From: JAUMXJ01 sp041781135
GTDB taxonomy: Bacteria; Bacillota; Clostridia; Peptostreptococcales; Acidaminobacteraceae
DNA: 20,062 bases
Reading direction: 5' to 3'
Assembly (NCBI GenBank): GCA_041781135.1
Contig: JBHAZV010000051.1
Location: forward strand, 1 to 20,062
Shown: one piece after another, positions 7,354 through 14,164 of the stretch
How the letters are laid out: each line of letters starts with the position of its first letter
How positions within the stretch are numbered: position 1 is the stretch's first letter
Notes under the pieces: model-generated
What the model saw: only the letters and a program-made list of their open reading frames with translations
Told to the model about the DNA's origin: nothing
Database searches by the model: none
Translations under genes and position numbers: made by a program

Positions 7354-8493
7354 ATGAAGTTCATATTATCCGAAGAAGACATTATGATGCAGGGTCTCTT
7401 TAGGCAATTCACTAAAGAAGTCGTTGCACCTATTGCTGCGGAAGTCGATGAGACAGAACAGTTTCCTGAAGAAACAGTAAAACAAATGGGCAAGCTTGGT
7501 ATGCTTGGCATCCCTTATCCACGTGAATACGGCGGAGCGGGCGGAACAGTCTGGCAGTATGTGAGCTGCGTGGAAGAGCTTGGCAGAGCTTGCGCCACTA
7601 CATCTGTCATCGTATCGGCACATACATCGCTTTGCGCAGCGCCGATCTACGAATTCGGAACAGAAGAGCAAAAGCAGAAATACCTCGTGCCGCTCGCAAA
7701 GGGCGAAAAGCTTGGCGCTTTCGGTCTTACAGAGCCAAATGCAGGTACAGATGCTGCTGGTCAGCAAACTGTCGCTGTTAAAGACGGTGATGACTACATC
7801 CTTAATGGCTCAAAGGTTTTCATTACAAATGCAGGTCCTGCCGACATCTATGTGGTGTTTGCGATGACCGACAAATCTGCGGGTCTCAAGGGCATTACCG
7901 CGTTTATTGTCGAAAAGGGAATGCCTGGCTTCAGCATTGGAAAGAAAGAGCTTAAGCTCGGTATCAGAGGCAGTGCAACTTGTGAACTCATTTTTGAAGA
8001 TTGCCGCGTGCCTGCTGCCAATATGCTCGGTCAGGAAGGCAAGGGCTTTAAGATCGCGATGATCACTCTGGACGGCGGACGTATCGGTATAGCTGCTCAG
8101 GCGCTCGGTATAGCTCAGGGCGCTTATGACGAAGCTGTAAAATATGTTAAGGAAAGAAGACAGTTCGGCAAGCCTATTTCGGCTTTCCAGAACACTCAGT
8201 TCAGAATTGCCGACATGAAGGCGAGGATCGAAGCTGCAAGATTCCTTGTATACAGCGCGGCTTACAAGAAGCAAAACAAGATCCCTTATTCACAGGATGC
8301 TGCAATGGCTAAACTCTTTGCTGCCGAAACGGCTATGGATGTTACAACAAAAGTGGTGCAGCTCTTCGGCGGATACGGCTATACAAGAGATTATCCGGTT
8401 GAAAGAATGATGAGAGATGCTAAGATCACTGAAATCTACGAAGGAACAAGCGAAGTTCAGAGAATGGTCATTGCCGCTCATGAGCTTAAATAG
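7354..8493 (+). CDS. bcd: Short-chain acyl-CoA (butyryl-CoA) dehydrogenase
   Basis: The 379-residue protein has the full three-part acyl-CoA dehydrogenase fold: an N-terminal helical domain (about 3-115), a beta domain with FGLTEPNAGTDA (123-134) for FAD and substrate, and a C-terminal helical domain. The catalytic base is expected to be E363 in IYEGTSEVQR. The length and C-terminal motif fit clostridial butyryl-CoA dehydrogenases, which reduce crotonyl-CoA to butyryl-CoA. It is followed 8 bp downstream by etfB and then etfA, the usual partner genes; together they can form a complex that couples crotonyl-CoA reduction by NADH to ferredoxin reduction. Thiolase, crotonase and hydroxybutyryl-CoA dehydrogenase genes are not in the window. 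Substrate chain length is inferred. Confidence 0.93.
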   Translation: MKFILSEEDIMMQGLFRQFTKEVVAPIAAEVDETEQFPEETVKQMGKLGMLGIPYPREYGGAGGTVWQYVSCVEELGRACATTSVIVSAHTSLCAAPIYEFGTEEQKQKYLVPLAKGEKLGAFGLTEPNAGTDAAGQQTVAVKDGDDYILNGSKVFITNAGPADIYVVFAMTDKSAGLKGITAFIVEKGMPGFSIGKKELKLGIRGSATCELIFEDCRVPAANMLGQEGKGFKIAMITLDGGRIGIAAQALGIAQGAYDEAVKYVKERRQFGKPISAFQNTQFRIADMKARIEAARFLVYSAAYKKQNKIPYSQDAAMAKLFAAETAMDVTTKVVQLFGGYGYTRDYPVERMMRDAKITEIYEGTSEVQRMVIAAHELK

Positions 8494-8501
8494 GGGGTTT
8501 T

Positions 8502-9287
8502 ATGAAGATAGTAGTATGTATAAAGCAAGTTCCAGATACTAACGAAGTTAGAATCGATCCAAAGACTAACACACTTATTCGCGACGGTGTTCCAAGCATA
8601 ATCAACCCGGACGATAAGGCAGGTCTCGAAGCGGCTATCAGACTCAAGGACGCATATGGCGCTCATGTAACTGTTCTTACGATGGGACCTCCGCAGGCGA
8701 AGCTCGCGCTGCGCGAAGCGTACGCTATGGGTGCAGACAGAGTAATTCTGCTCACTGACAGAGCGTTTGCCGGAGCTGACACGCTTGCAACATCATATAC
8801 AATTGCTCAGGCTCTCAAAAATCTTGAATACGATCTCATTATCACAGGACGCCAGGCTATCGACGGCGATACTGCGCAGGTCGGACCTCAGATTGCAGAG
8901 CACCTTGGAATTCCGCAGGTTTCTTATACCGAAGGTCTCGAAAAACTTGCTGACGGTCTCCGAATCAAGAGACATTTTGAAGACGGCTTCCAGATGGTCG
9001 AAATAAAATTCCCTTGCGTTATCACAGCGCTTCAGGAGCTTAACAAGGCTCGCTACATGACGGTTGCAGGCGTTATCGACGCTCACCAGAAGTGCGAAGT
9101 AGAAACATGGACAGCCGATGATATCAATATCGAAAACAGAGATGCCATCGGTCTTAAGGGTTCGCCTACAAAGGTTCAGAAGTCGTTCACCAAGGGTGCG
9201 AAACAGGCGGGCAAGGTCATCGAAGGATCTCCTCGCGAACTTGCTACGGCGCTTGTTGACAAACTCCAAGAGAAGTTCATTATTTAG
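8502..9287 (+). CDS. etfB: Electron transfer flavoprotein subunit beta
   Basis: The 261-residue protein begins MKIVVCIKQVPDTNEV and carries the EtfB signature TGRQAIDGDTAQVGPQIAEHL (about residues 115-135, given in part). This loop binds the nucleotide, AMP in ordinary ETFs or a second FAD in bifurcating ones. The N-terminal stretch RDGVPSIINPDDKAGLEAA and the segment TDRAFAGADTLATS resemble the ETFs that work with butyryl-CoA dehydrogenase in anaerobes. The ribosome binding site AGGGGG overlaps the bcd stop codon, indicating co-translation. The subunit forms a heterodimer with EtfA, encoded 9 bp downstream. Confidence 0.95.
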   Translation: MKIVVCIKQVPDTNEVRIDPKTNTLIRDGVPSIINPDDKAGLEAAIRLKDAYGAHVTVLTMGPPQAKLALREAYAMGADRVILLTDRAFAGADTLATSYTIAQALKNLEYDLIITGRQAIDGDTAQVGPQIAEHLGIPQVSYTEGLEKLADGLRIKRHFEDGFQMVEIKFPCVITALQELNKARYMTVAGVIDAHQKCEVETWTADDINIENRDAIGLKGSPTKVQKSFTKGAKQAGKVIEGSPRELATALVDKLQEKFII

Positions 9288-9296
9288 GAGGGAACA

Positions 9297-10310
9297 ATGG
9301 ATAAAAAAGATTACAAGGGCGTAATGGTATATATAGAGCAGAGAAGAGGAAGCCTCCAGAACGTTTCTCTCGAACTTCTCGGAAAGGGAAGAAAGCTTGC
9401 TGACGAGCTCGGCGTTCCGCTTATGGCGTGCAATGTCGCAGAGGACGCAAAGGCGCTGGCTCAGACTCTCGTAGAATACGGCGCGGATGTCGTTTATTCT
9501 TACTCCTCGCCTGATTACAAATATTTTATGACAGAACCGTACACTCAAGCGGTGTGCCATGCAATAAACACTTACAAGCCGGAAATCGTGCTTTACGGTG
9601 CGACTTCTATCGGTAGAGATTTAGCGCCGCGTGTATCTGCAAGGGTTGGAGCGGGCTTGACAGCAGACTGTACTTCGCTCGACATCAAGGAAGGCGAACT
9701 TATGATGACCCGTCCTGCTTTCGGCGGAAATATCATGGCTACAATCGCGTGCCCAGATCACAGACCTCAGATGTCCACTGTCAGACCTGGCGTTATGACA
9801 AAAAATGAAAAGCAGCCAGGCAGAAAGGGCGAGATCATCGATGTAGATTTCCAGCCTACAAAGAATTCGTGCTATGTTAATGTCCTTTCATTCGAAGAAG
9901 CAAAATCAGAGAAGAAAGATATTCAGGAAGCAAGAATCCTTGTTTCGGGCGGTCGTGGTATGCAGGCTGCAGAAAACTTCAGTCTGCTCGAACAGCTGGC
10001 GGCTTGCCTTGGCGCGGAGGTTTCTGCATCGAGGGCTGCTGTAGACAGCGGCTGGCAGCCTCATTCGCAGCAGGTTGGACAGACAGGTAAGACAGTAAGA
10101 CCTAATCTTTATCTTGCATGCGGTATCTCCGGCGCTATTCAGCACCTTGCAGGTATGGAGGAATCCGAAATCATTATCGCAATCAACAAGGATAAGAACG
10201 CTAAAATCTTTGAAGTTGCAGACCTCGGTCTTGTCGGAGACCTCCACAAGGTCATTCCGTATGTCGTCGAAGATTTGAAGCGCATTGCTGCTGATAAAGA
10301 GAATTTTTAA
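9297..10310 (+). CDS. etfA: Electron transfer flavoprotein subunit alpha
   Basis: The 337-residue protein has the N-terminal EtfA/B-type domain (about 9-190) and the conserved C-terminal FAD domain: VSGGRGMQ (206-213), SRAAVDSGW (235-243), QVGQTGKTV (249-257), GISGAIQHLAGM (266-277) and INKDKNAKIF with DLGLVGD (about 286-305). It passes electrons between EtfB and the dehydrogenase. There is no 4Fe-4S ferredoxin-like N-terminal extension, unlike some clostridial EtfA proteins. The ribosome binding site AGGAGGG overlaps the etfB stop region. The unit ends at a terminator about 55 bp downstream. Confidence 0.95.
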   Translation: MDKKDYKGVMVYIEQRRGSLQNVSLELLGKGRKLADELGVPLMACNVAEDAKALAQTLVEYGADVVYSYSSPDYKYFMTEPYTQAVCHAINTYKPEIVLYGATSIGRDLAPRVSARVGAGLTADCTSLDIKEGELMMTRPAFGGNIMATIACPDHRPQMSTVRPGVMTKNEKQPGRKGEIIDVDFQPTKNSCYVNVLSFEEAKSEKKDIQEARILVSGGRGMQAAENFSLLEQLAACLGAEVSASRAAVDSGWQPHSQQVGQTGKTVRPNLYLACGISGAIQHLAGMEESEIIIAINKDKNAKIFEVADLGLVGDLHKVIPYVVEDLKRIAADKENF

Positions 10311-10363
10311 GCAAATTCGCTCTCCGCAAAGTAAAAAAACATTGCCGCAGTTTTGCGGTGCTG

Positions 10364-10391
10364 CCGCCGTGAAAACGGCGGTTTTTATTTT
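10364..10391 (+). terminator. Intrinsic terminator after etfA
   Basis: CCGCCGT (10364-10370), a GAAA loop and ACGGCGG (10375-10381) are followed by TTTTTATTTT. A smaller hairpin, CCGCA-GTTT-TGCGG, lies just upstream (10345-10358). The first TAACGCA unit of the left array shares the last T of this tract. Confidence 0.92.
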
Positions 10392-10585
10392 AACGCATTT
10401 CTAACGCAATTCTAACGCAAAATTTAACGCAGAAATTTGCGTTAAAGATGAGCGAGGGTTGGTGTGGAAAGTGAGTAGTTGCAATGGCTACAGGTGCAGA
10501 CGAAAATCTAACGCAATTCTAACGCAAAATTTAACGCAAATTTGCGTTAGGAAAGGGTAGTTTAACGCAAAATTTTGTGTTAGAA
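10391..10585. repeat. Left TAACGCA array and direct-repeat arm
   Basis: TAACGCA occurs directly at 10391, 10402, 10413, 10425, 10509, 10520, 10532 and 10563. The inverse TGCGTTA occurs at 10438 and 10543, and a one-base variant TGTGTTA at 10576. Neighbouring direct units are 11-12 bp apart, close to one DNA helical turn. Positions 10423-10585 match 12286-12448 with two differences (10516 and 10559) and no gaps; the match extends leftward to about 10402 with small changes. About 60 bp without any unit (10447-10508) separates the two blocks. Confidence 0.95.
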
Positions 10586-10586
10586 T
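10532..10586 (+). promoter_or_regulatory. Palindromic operator-like block with extended -10 for the AlbA_2 gene
   Basis: TAACGCAAATTTGCGTTA (10532-10549) is a perfect 18-bp palindrome. TAACGCAAAATTTTGTGTTA (10563-10582) is a second palindrome with one mismatch. An extended -10, TGTTAGAAT (10578-10586), overlaps the right half of the second palindrome; no good -35 is visible. GGAGG (10593-10597) and ATG (10602) follow directly. A protein bound to the palindrome would cover the promoter, so autoregulation is plausible but inferred. The predicted transcription start falls at the ribosome binding site, so the exact promoter is uncertain. Confidence 0.6.
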
Positions 10587-10601
10587 TTATACGGAGGAAG
10601 T

Positions 10602-12266
10602 ATGGCAGGTAGAATGATTCCGGATAAAGAAACTCTTACAGTCGAGTTTAAGAGTGATTTGAAAAAGTACGATGACAGCAGATTGTTTGAGGATGTCGTT
10701 GCGTTTGCAAATACAGAGGGTGGAGAGCTCTATCTTGGCATCGAAGACGACGGGACTATTACGGGGCTTCATAAGGAACATCTAAATATACAGACTTTGA
10801 ATGCGTTTATTGCAAATAATACAGTGCCTCCTGTTGCTTCGAGAATCGAAATTATTGACGAAGGAAAGCTTGTTGCGCGAATTTCAGTTCCCAAGTCTGT
10901 TGGTGTCGTTGTAGCGACACGCTCCGGAAAAATGCTCCGGCGCAGACTGAAGAGCGATGGAACTCCGGAAAATATTCCGATGTACCCCAATGAGATAACG
11001 ACTCGGCTGTCTGACCTGCGGCTGCTCGACTATTCTGCCCTTGTTGTGTTTGATGGGTCATACGAGGATATTGATTTTATTGAGATCGAGCGGCTTAGAC
11101 GAAATATAGAAATATACAGCGGCGACCAAACTTTGTCAGGGCTTGAAAATACTGAATTATTAAAGGCGCTTGGGCTTCTTAGAGAGATGGAAGGCGTTTT
11201 TTACCCTACGGTTGCCGGCATACTGATGCTCGGAAAATCTCACAGCATACAGCGATTTGTACCGACCTCAGGGGCTTCGTTTCAGGTGACATCCGGCAGT
11301 ACCGTGATTGTGAACGAAGATTATAATTTGCCGGTGTTGGCGGCGATAGAGAAGATTATCGACCATATCAGCGCCCGGAATACTGAGGCAGAATTTGAGA
11401 TTGGTCTGCATAGAATGTCTATACCGGAGTTTGACAGGCGGGCACTTAGAGAGGCGATAGTCAATGCCTTTTGTCACAGAGATTATTCGCTGATGGGTCG
11501 CGTGCGAGTTCATATTGCAGATGAAGGGCTTGTGATTGCTAATCCCGGAGGGTTTATTGAGGGTGTAAATATAAAAAATCTTTTGAACGCCGAACCGCAT
11601 GGCAGAAACCAGACTTTGGCTGATGCCCTTAAACGCGTAGGATTGGCCGAAAAAACAGGACGCGGAATAGACAGGATTTTTGAGGGTTCGCTTACCTATG
11701 GCAGACAGGCCCCGGATTATTCCGGTTCAACTTCGACAACGGTTTCTTTGTTTATACCGCGCAGTAATCCTGATCCGGAATTGATAAGAATAATCGTCGA
11801 CGAGCAGCAAAGAACAGGCAGACCGCTCACGATAAATATGCTGCTTATTATAAATATGCTTCGTGATATGCCAAAAAGCACGGTTTCGCAGCTTTCTGAT
11901 GCGATAAATATGCAGGAAGCTGTAGTCAGAAATGTGCTGGCAAGGGCTGTTGAGGATGGTTTTGTCAACGTGCAGGGCAGTGGAAATTACATTTTATCGA
12001 GAGCGCTTTATAAATCGAATAATAACGGGGTTGGCAATGCGCGTAAAAGAGATATTGACGAGAGCAGCTACCTTGAAATGATTAAAAATATGGCGAAAAA
12101 CTCTGAGTTTATATCGCGCGCGGATGTGGCGGAATTGCTGAGAGTAAAAGAATCTAAGGCATACACCCTTTTGAAAGCGCTCGTAAAGGCAGGTGCGATT
12201 GAAGCGGTAAATAAGGGCAGGTATGCAAAGTATCGCTTGAAAAACAAGCAACCAAAGAATATCTAA
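10602..12266 (+). CDS. Schlafen AlbA_2 / GHKL ATPase / winged-helix protein flanked by direct repeats
   Basis: This 554-residue protein belongs to the family often called 'ATP-binding protein' or 'putative transcriptional regulator'. The AlbA_2 domain spans about 8-125 (TVEFKSDLKKYDD, AFANTEGGELYLGIEDDG). A GHKL-type ATPase domain spans about 275-365, with ALREAIVNAFCHRDYS (281-296; acidic, Asn and HRDY box), IANPGGF (312-318) and VGLAEKTGRGIDRIF (346-360). Two winged-helix segments follow (about 412-465 and 500-548; SKAYTLLKALVKAGAI in the second). It is cytoplasmic and probably a DNA-binding regulator; the true role of this family is poorly known. GGAGG precedes the ATG. The stop codon TAA is the first three bases of the first TAACGCA unit of the right array, so gene and repeats form one compact unit. 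Confidence 0.9.
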   Translation: MAGRMIPDKETLTVEFKSDLKKYDDSRLFEDVVAFANTEGGELYLGIEDDGTITGLHKEHLNIQTLNAFIANNTVPPVASRIEIIDEGKLVARISVPKSVGVVVATRSGKMLRRRLKSDGTPENIPMYPNEITTRLSDLRLLDYSALVVFDGSYEDIDFIEIERLRRNIEIYSGDQTLSGLENTELLKALGLLREMEGVFYPTVAGILMLGKSHSIQRFVPTSGASFQVTSGSTVIVNEDYNLPVLAAIEKIIDHISARNTEAEFEIGLHRMSIPEFDRRALREAIVNAFCHRDYSLMGRVRVHIADEGLVIANPGGFIEGVNIKNLLNAEPHGRNQTLADALKRVGLAEKTGRGIDRIFEGSLTYGRQAPDYSGSTSTTVSLFIPRSNPDPELIRIIVDEQQRTGRPLTINMLLIINMLRDMPKSTVSQLSDAINMQEAVVRNVLARAVEDGFVNVQGSGNYILSRALYKSNNNGVGNARKRDIDESSYLEMIKNMAKNSEFISRADVAELLRVKESKAYTLLKALVKAGAIEAVNKGRYAKYRLKNKQPKNI

Positions 12267-12448
12267 CGCAAAATCTAACGCAAAGTTTAACGCAGAAATT
12301 TGCGTTAAAGATGAGCGAGGGTTGGTGTGGAAAGTGAGTAGTTGCAATGGCTACAGGTGCAGACGAAAATCTAACGCATTTCTAACGCAAAATTTAACGC
12401 AAATTTGCGTTAGGAAAGGGTGGTTTAACGCAAAATTTTGTGTTAGAA
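12264..12448. repeat. Right TAACGCA array and direct-repeat arm
   Basis: TAACGCA occurs directly at 12264, 12276, 12288, 12372, 12383, 12395 and 12426. TGCGTTA occurs at 12301 and 12406, and TGTGTTA at 12439. The arm repeats the left one at a constant offset of 1863 bp from 10423 to 10585, with two mismatches. The perfect 18-bp palindrome recurs at 12395-12412 and the mismatched one at 12426-12445. The first unit overlaps the stop codon of the enclosed gene. The extended -10 of the left copy is altered here (TAGAAA instead of TAGAAT). Confidence 0.95.
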
Positions 12449-12450
12449 AT

Positions 12451-12479
12451 TTGGCACTGAAATAGTTTTTTAGTACAAT
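12451..12479 (+). promoter_or_regulatory. Sigma-A-type promoter for the 149-aa gene, abutting the right array
   Basis: TTGGCA (12451-12456), a 17-nt spacer and TACAAT (12474-12479) start three bases after the direct repeat ends. The -10 lies only 14 nt before the ATG at 12494, so the leader would be very short and the start point would fall within the AAAGGGGG ribosome binding site. Confidence 0.6.
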
Positions 12480-12493
12480 GAAAGGGGGCTGCA

Positions 12494-12943
12494 ATGCAAA
12501 GAAAAAAACAACCAAAGATTTTCAGGCGATTGGACTATATGCACGAATGGGTGGAACTGGCGCGTAGGCCCGCCGGCGCGAGCGGCGATCCTAAAAGCCC
12601 TGCAGTAGCAGACGATTTTTTTGATATAGAAAAACAGCTCTATGGCTTCGGACTGCATACAAAAATTGTTGCAGAAGACAACGGAGATACAGTGCTGTAT
12701 GCGCGAAAGAGAGATGCGGAGTATGCGCGGGCGCTGATCGACGGCGAAGTAGCACATATTGTAACCGACGGCATACCCGAATTTCAGTTGATAAACGACG
12801 ATTTTACATTCAAAAACGAAAAATTTTTGCAGGACAATTCGCGTTCAGAACTGCTGCGAAAGCGCACAAGACGCACGCTTATGATGTTTGCGCTGCTTTT
12901 ATGTCTTGCTGCTGCAATGGCGTTTTATTTTAGCTTCAGATAA
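12494..12943 (+). CDS. Hypothetical protein with C-terminal membrane anchor, 149 aa
   Basis: I do not recognise this protein. The N-terminal 120 residues are soluble and charged. The segment LYGFGLHTKIVAEDNGDTVL followed by DAEYARALIDGE faintly resembles small DUF2007-like domains, but this is weak. A basic patch (RKRTRRT) precedes one hydrophobic helix near the C-terminus (about 128-146), ending in FSFR. This suggests a tail-anchored inner-membrane protein with its body in the cytoplasm. The ATG has AAAGGGGG upstream. It is the first gene after the right array and may be controlled by whatever binds there. It converges on the 12971 gene with a 27-bp gap and no clear terminator. Confidence 0.75.
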   Translation: MQRKKQPKIFRRLDYMHEWVELARRPAGASGDPKSPAVADDFFDIEKQLYGFGLHTKIVAEDNGDTVLYARKRDAEYARALIDGEVAHIVTDGIPEFQLINDDFTFKNEKFLQDNSRSELLRKRTRRTLMMFALLLCLAAAMAFYFSFR

Positions 12944-12970
12944 AGCTTTGAAGCAATATCGGTCGGATTT

Positions 12971-14164
12971 TTAATCTAAATTGCTGTCGCCTCTAATGTC
13001 GATAATGATGCGGCCCGGCTCCTCAAGACCATAGGTGCTGATCATTACAGGTTCGCTCATTCGGATATTTACATTTATTGAAGTAGGCGTATCCGCAATG
13101 ATTTCTATACTTTCTGCGATATTGCTCCAGCTTGCTACCGCTGTTTCGCTGGTGTAACTCGTTATATTTTCGACATGAAGCTGAACGAGGTAGCCGCCCT
13201 CTAAAATAGAAACGGTATATGTAGGTATTTTGCTGCCGAGGAAGTCGAAAACGAGTCTGTGGAAGTAGTAGTGGTCGCCCATTCGGATTTTGCTGAGAGA
13301 ATCTTCATCTGTGCCGTCGCCGTTAGATACACTTCCTTGTTTTACAAAGTACCATTCGTCGAAGGCGGTCGTTGCGGGTGTTGTCTCGGTTGTCGAGGTT
13401 GTTGCAGTCTTGGAGGCTGCAGAGGTCGTTGTTTCGGTTGAACTTGAAGTTGTCGGCGGTACCGGCGATGTGTCGGTTGCAGCGCCTGTTGTGTTGGTTA
13501 CCAATATAGTGGGTTCTGTAGGAGGCTGTTTGTCTTTCTTTCCTGTCCAGATCGCAAAAATGATAAGTGCGATCAGTATTATGATGAGTAAAATCACTGC
13601 AATTCCCGCTATTTCATCGAGCTTGCTTGCGCGCCTTTTTTGCGGTGCAAAGTTTTTGATGTCATCGTCCATCGGCAGGGAAAGCAGGTTTTCTGCGTCG
13701 TCCTCCATATTTATTGAGTGATCTCCTAATTCATAAACAGGTACAATTTTCTTTTTTTGTTGTTTTTTGTCATCCGGGCTGTGCTGTTCACCGCTCCCTG
13801 TCATTTTGAAAAATGGCGCGGTGCTGCCGCCTATGCTCTGATCACCTAAATTGGTTGTCGGCGCGTCGGCTGTGGGTGCATTTGGCAGAGGCGATGCAGA
13901 TTTTTCGGGGGTACTTAATTCGTCGTTCAGCGGCTCCCAAGCCGGAGGATTCTGCAAATCTGTTTCGCCGCTCTCTACCTCATCATCTGTCGCGTCTTCC
14001 GTAAGCAGCGAAGCCTTTGCTTTTCCGGCGAATATTGCCTTGAGCGCCTCGTCAAGGGAAAGTGTGTCCGTGTTTTCGCTCTCAATTATATCGAGCTTTG
14101 TGCCGCAGATTTTGCACTGCGGAGCCTTTGCGACATTGTTAAACGAACAGTTTGGACATTTCAT
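12971..14164 (-). CDS. Zinc-ribbon, single-pass membrane protein with AMIN-like C-terminal domain
   Basis: The 397-residue protein starts with a four-Cys zinc ribbon (C3, C6, C17, C20). An acidic, Pro-rich disordered region (about 30-180) and one membrane helix (about 185-206) follow. A Thr/Ser-rich linker (about 218-268) leads to an outer domain (about 285-394) with HYYFHRLVFDFLG, PTYTVSILEGGYLVQLHV and EPGRIIIDIRG, which resembles AMIN-like domains thought to bind cell-wall polymers. The topology is zinc ribbon inside, AMIN-like domain outside. Its GGAGG site and ATG lie inside the 3' end of the kinase gene (26-bp overlap), so the two are translated together. It may sense or act on the cell wall for the two-component system; that is inference. 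Confidence 0.83.
   Translation of the reverse strand: MKCPNCSFNNVAKAPQCKICGTKLDIIESENTDTLSLDEALKAIFAGKAKASLLTEDATDDEVESGETDLQNPPAWEPLNDELSTPEKSASPLPNAPTADAPTTNLGDQSIGGSTAPFFKMTGSGEQHSPDDKKQQKKKIVPVYELGDHSINMEDDAENLLSLPMDDDIKNFAPQKRRASKLDEIAGIAVILLIIILIALIIFAIWTGKKDKQPPTEPTILVTNTTGAATDTSPVPPTTSSSTETTTSAASKTATTSTTETTPATTAFDEWYFVKQGSVSNGDGTDEDSLSKIRMGDHYYFHRLVFDFLGSKIPTYTVSILEGGYLVQLHVENITSYTSETAVASWSNIAESIEIIADTPTSINVNIRMSEPVMISTYGLEEPGRIIIDIRGDSNLD

Noticed and set aside
10391..12448. CRISPR array or insertion sequence as explanation of the TAACGCA repeats
   Set aside because: Units are 7-10 bp with 4-5 bp gaps, far too short for CRISPR repeats and spacers, and no cas gene is present. The enclosed gene has no transposase or recombinase motifs and no target-site duplication can be defined.
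12245..12520. Shared CAACCAAAGA sequence near the end of the AlbA_2 gene (about 12249) and near the start of the 149-aa gene (about 12506) as a target-site duplication
   Set aside because: Only about ten bases match exactly, both lie in A-rich coding DNA, and neither sits at the edge of a direct-repeat arm.
12944..12970. Terminator between the convergent 149-aa and zinc-ribbon genes
   Set aside because: Only a 4-bp GCTT/AAGC stem is present and it is not followed by a T-run at the right distance.
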